A stretch of DNA of 64,000 nucleotides. It comes from Auanema rhodensis (Eukaryota; Nematoda; Chromadorea; Rhabditida; Rhabditidae). A program made the translations under genes and the position numbers. A model generated the notes under the pieces. That model did no database searches, was not told where the DNA came from, and was given only the letters and a program-made list of their open reading frames with translations. Of the stretch, positions 63,690 to 64,000 are shown in pieces. Each line of letters starts with the position of its first letter. The first letter of the stretch is position 1. Location: the NCBI GenBank assembly GCA_964057225.1, contig OZ059898.1, forward strand, positions 7,936,001-8,000,000, in the 5' to 3' direction.

Positions 63690-64000
63690 CTCTGGTTTTT
63701 CCTTCTTCTCGCGCGGCAAAGAGCACTCCATACTCCTGGAACCCGAATGGGGCGGACGATCAGCAATAGCAGAAGAAGAACGATAAGAAGCGCACTGTAT
63801 TGAGAGCCCGAGAAGAGACATAGAGAAGAACTTGCCTTTGATATTTATATAGAATCCAGATTTACATACAACAGACAGGAGTTCCAGAGAAATAGACGCA
63901 TGGCGACAAATTACGGACGGAGCCAGCTGCTAACACTTCGGGTTCCGGCTCCGCCTACAAGCTTTGCCCTCCGGCAAACGGTATAAAAGAACGGTCTGTG
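63690..64000 (+). promoter_or_regulatory. GC-rich TATA promoter at the right edge
   Basis: GC content rises sharply. TATAAAAG at 63982-63989 is preceded by a 6-bp inverted repeat (TTTGCC, CTCC, GGCAAA at 63963-63978) and a GTTCCGGCTCCGCC element. The window ends 11 nt after the TATA box, so the expected start site (25-30 nt downstream) and gene lie beyond it. Confidence 0.5.

Noticed and set aside
1-64000. tRNA, rRNA, CRISPR or transposase genes
   Set aside because: Looked for tRNA T-loop boxes, regularly spaced repeats and transposase or reverse-transcriptase motifs; none seen. A covariance-model scan would be needed to be certain about tRNAs.

Overview
This window is AT-rich eukaryotic DNA, most likely from a nematode. 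Three things point that way: very short introns (about 42-70 bp, most with GTTAG/GTAAG donors and TTTTAG/TTTCAG acceptors), closely packed same-strand genes with splice acceptors just before start codons, and recognisable orthologues of nematode-type genes (a let-756-type FGF and an ida-1/IA-2 protein). I cannot name the species. No bacterial, viral or transposon genes, CRISPR arrays, rRNAs or tRNAs were recognised.

Layout. 1-1347 (+) is the 3' part of aladin/AAAS. Facing it is a tight minus-strand cluster, in transcription order ARFGEF3/BIG3 (11687-4186), LYRM1 (3940-3475), EEF2KMT/FAM86 (3452-2279) and a centrin (2118-1499). The LYRM1 stop and the EEF2KMT start are only 22 nt apart, so this looks like an operon. 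After 4.3 kb of CT/GA-repeat intergenic DNA comes a plus-strand Q/N/H/M-rich protein of unknown function (15986-18059). It converges on a tetraspanin (19733-18772, minus). Two candidate small minus-strand genes lie at 23192-22224. A let-756-type FGF with a long Ser/Pro tail occupies 26889-25050 (minus).

The largest gene is the IA-2/PTPRN orthologue (ida-1 type, minus), running from 57015 to 31555. Its signal-peptide exon at 56955-57015 is separated from exon 2 at 40318-40368 by a 16.6-kb intron. The phosphatase domain is visibly dead: the catalytic Cys is Ser and the WPD Asp is Lys. The intron and flanks hold GA/CT microsatellites, perfect palindromes, small GC-elevated islands, a candidate nested small gene, and several perfect TGACGTCA (CRE-type) sites. 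From 57 to 64 kb I recognise no known gene family, only small candidate ORFs, a 22-bp-arm inverted repeat, and a GC-rich TATA-containing promoter at the right edge.

Functionally, ARFGEF3 (BIG3) and IA-2 are both known in mammals as secretory/dense-core-granule proteins; their being in one window may be chance. The best points for follow-up are the inactivated IA-2 site, the LYRM1-EEF2KMT junction, the excess of perfect CRE palindromes, and the 16.6-kb first intron.
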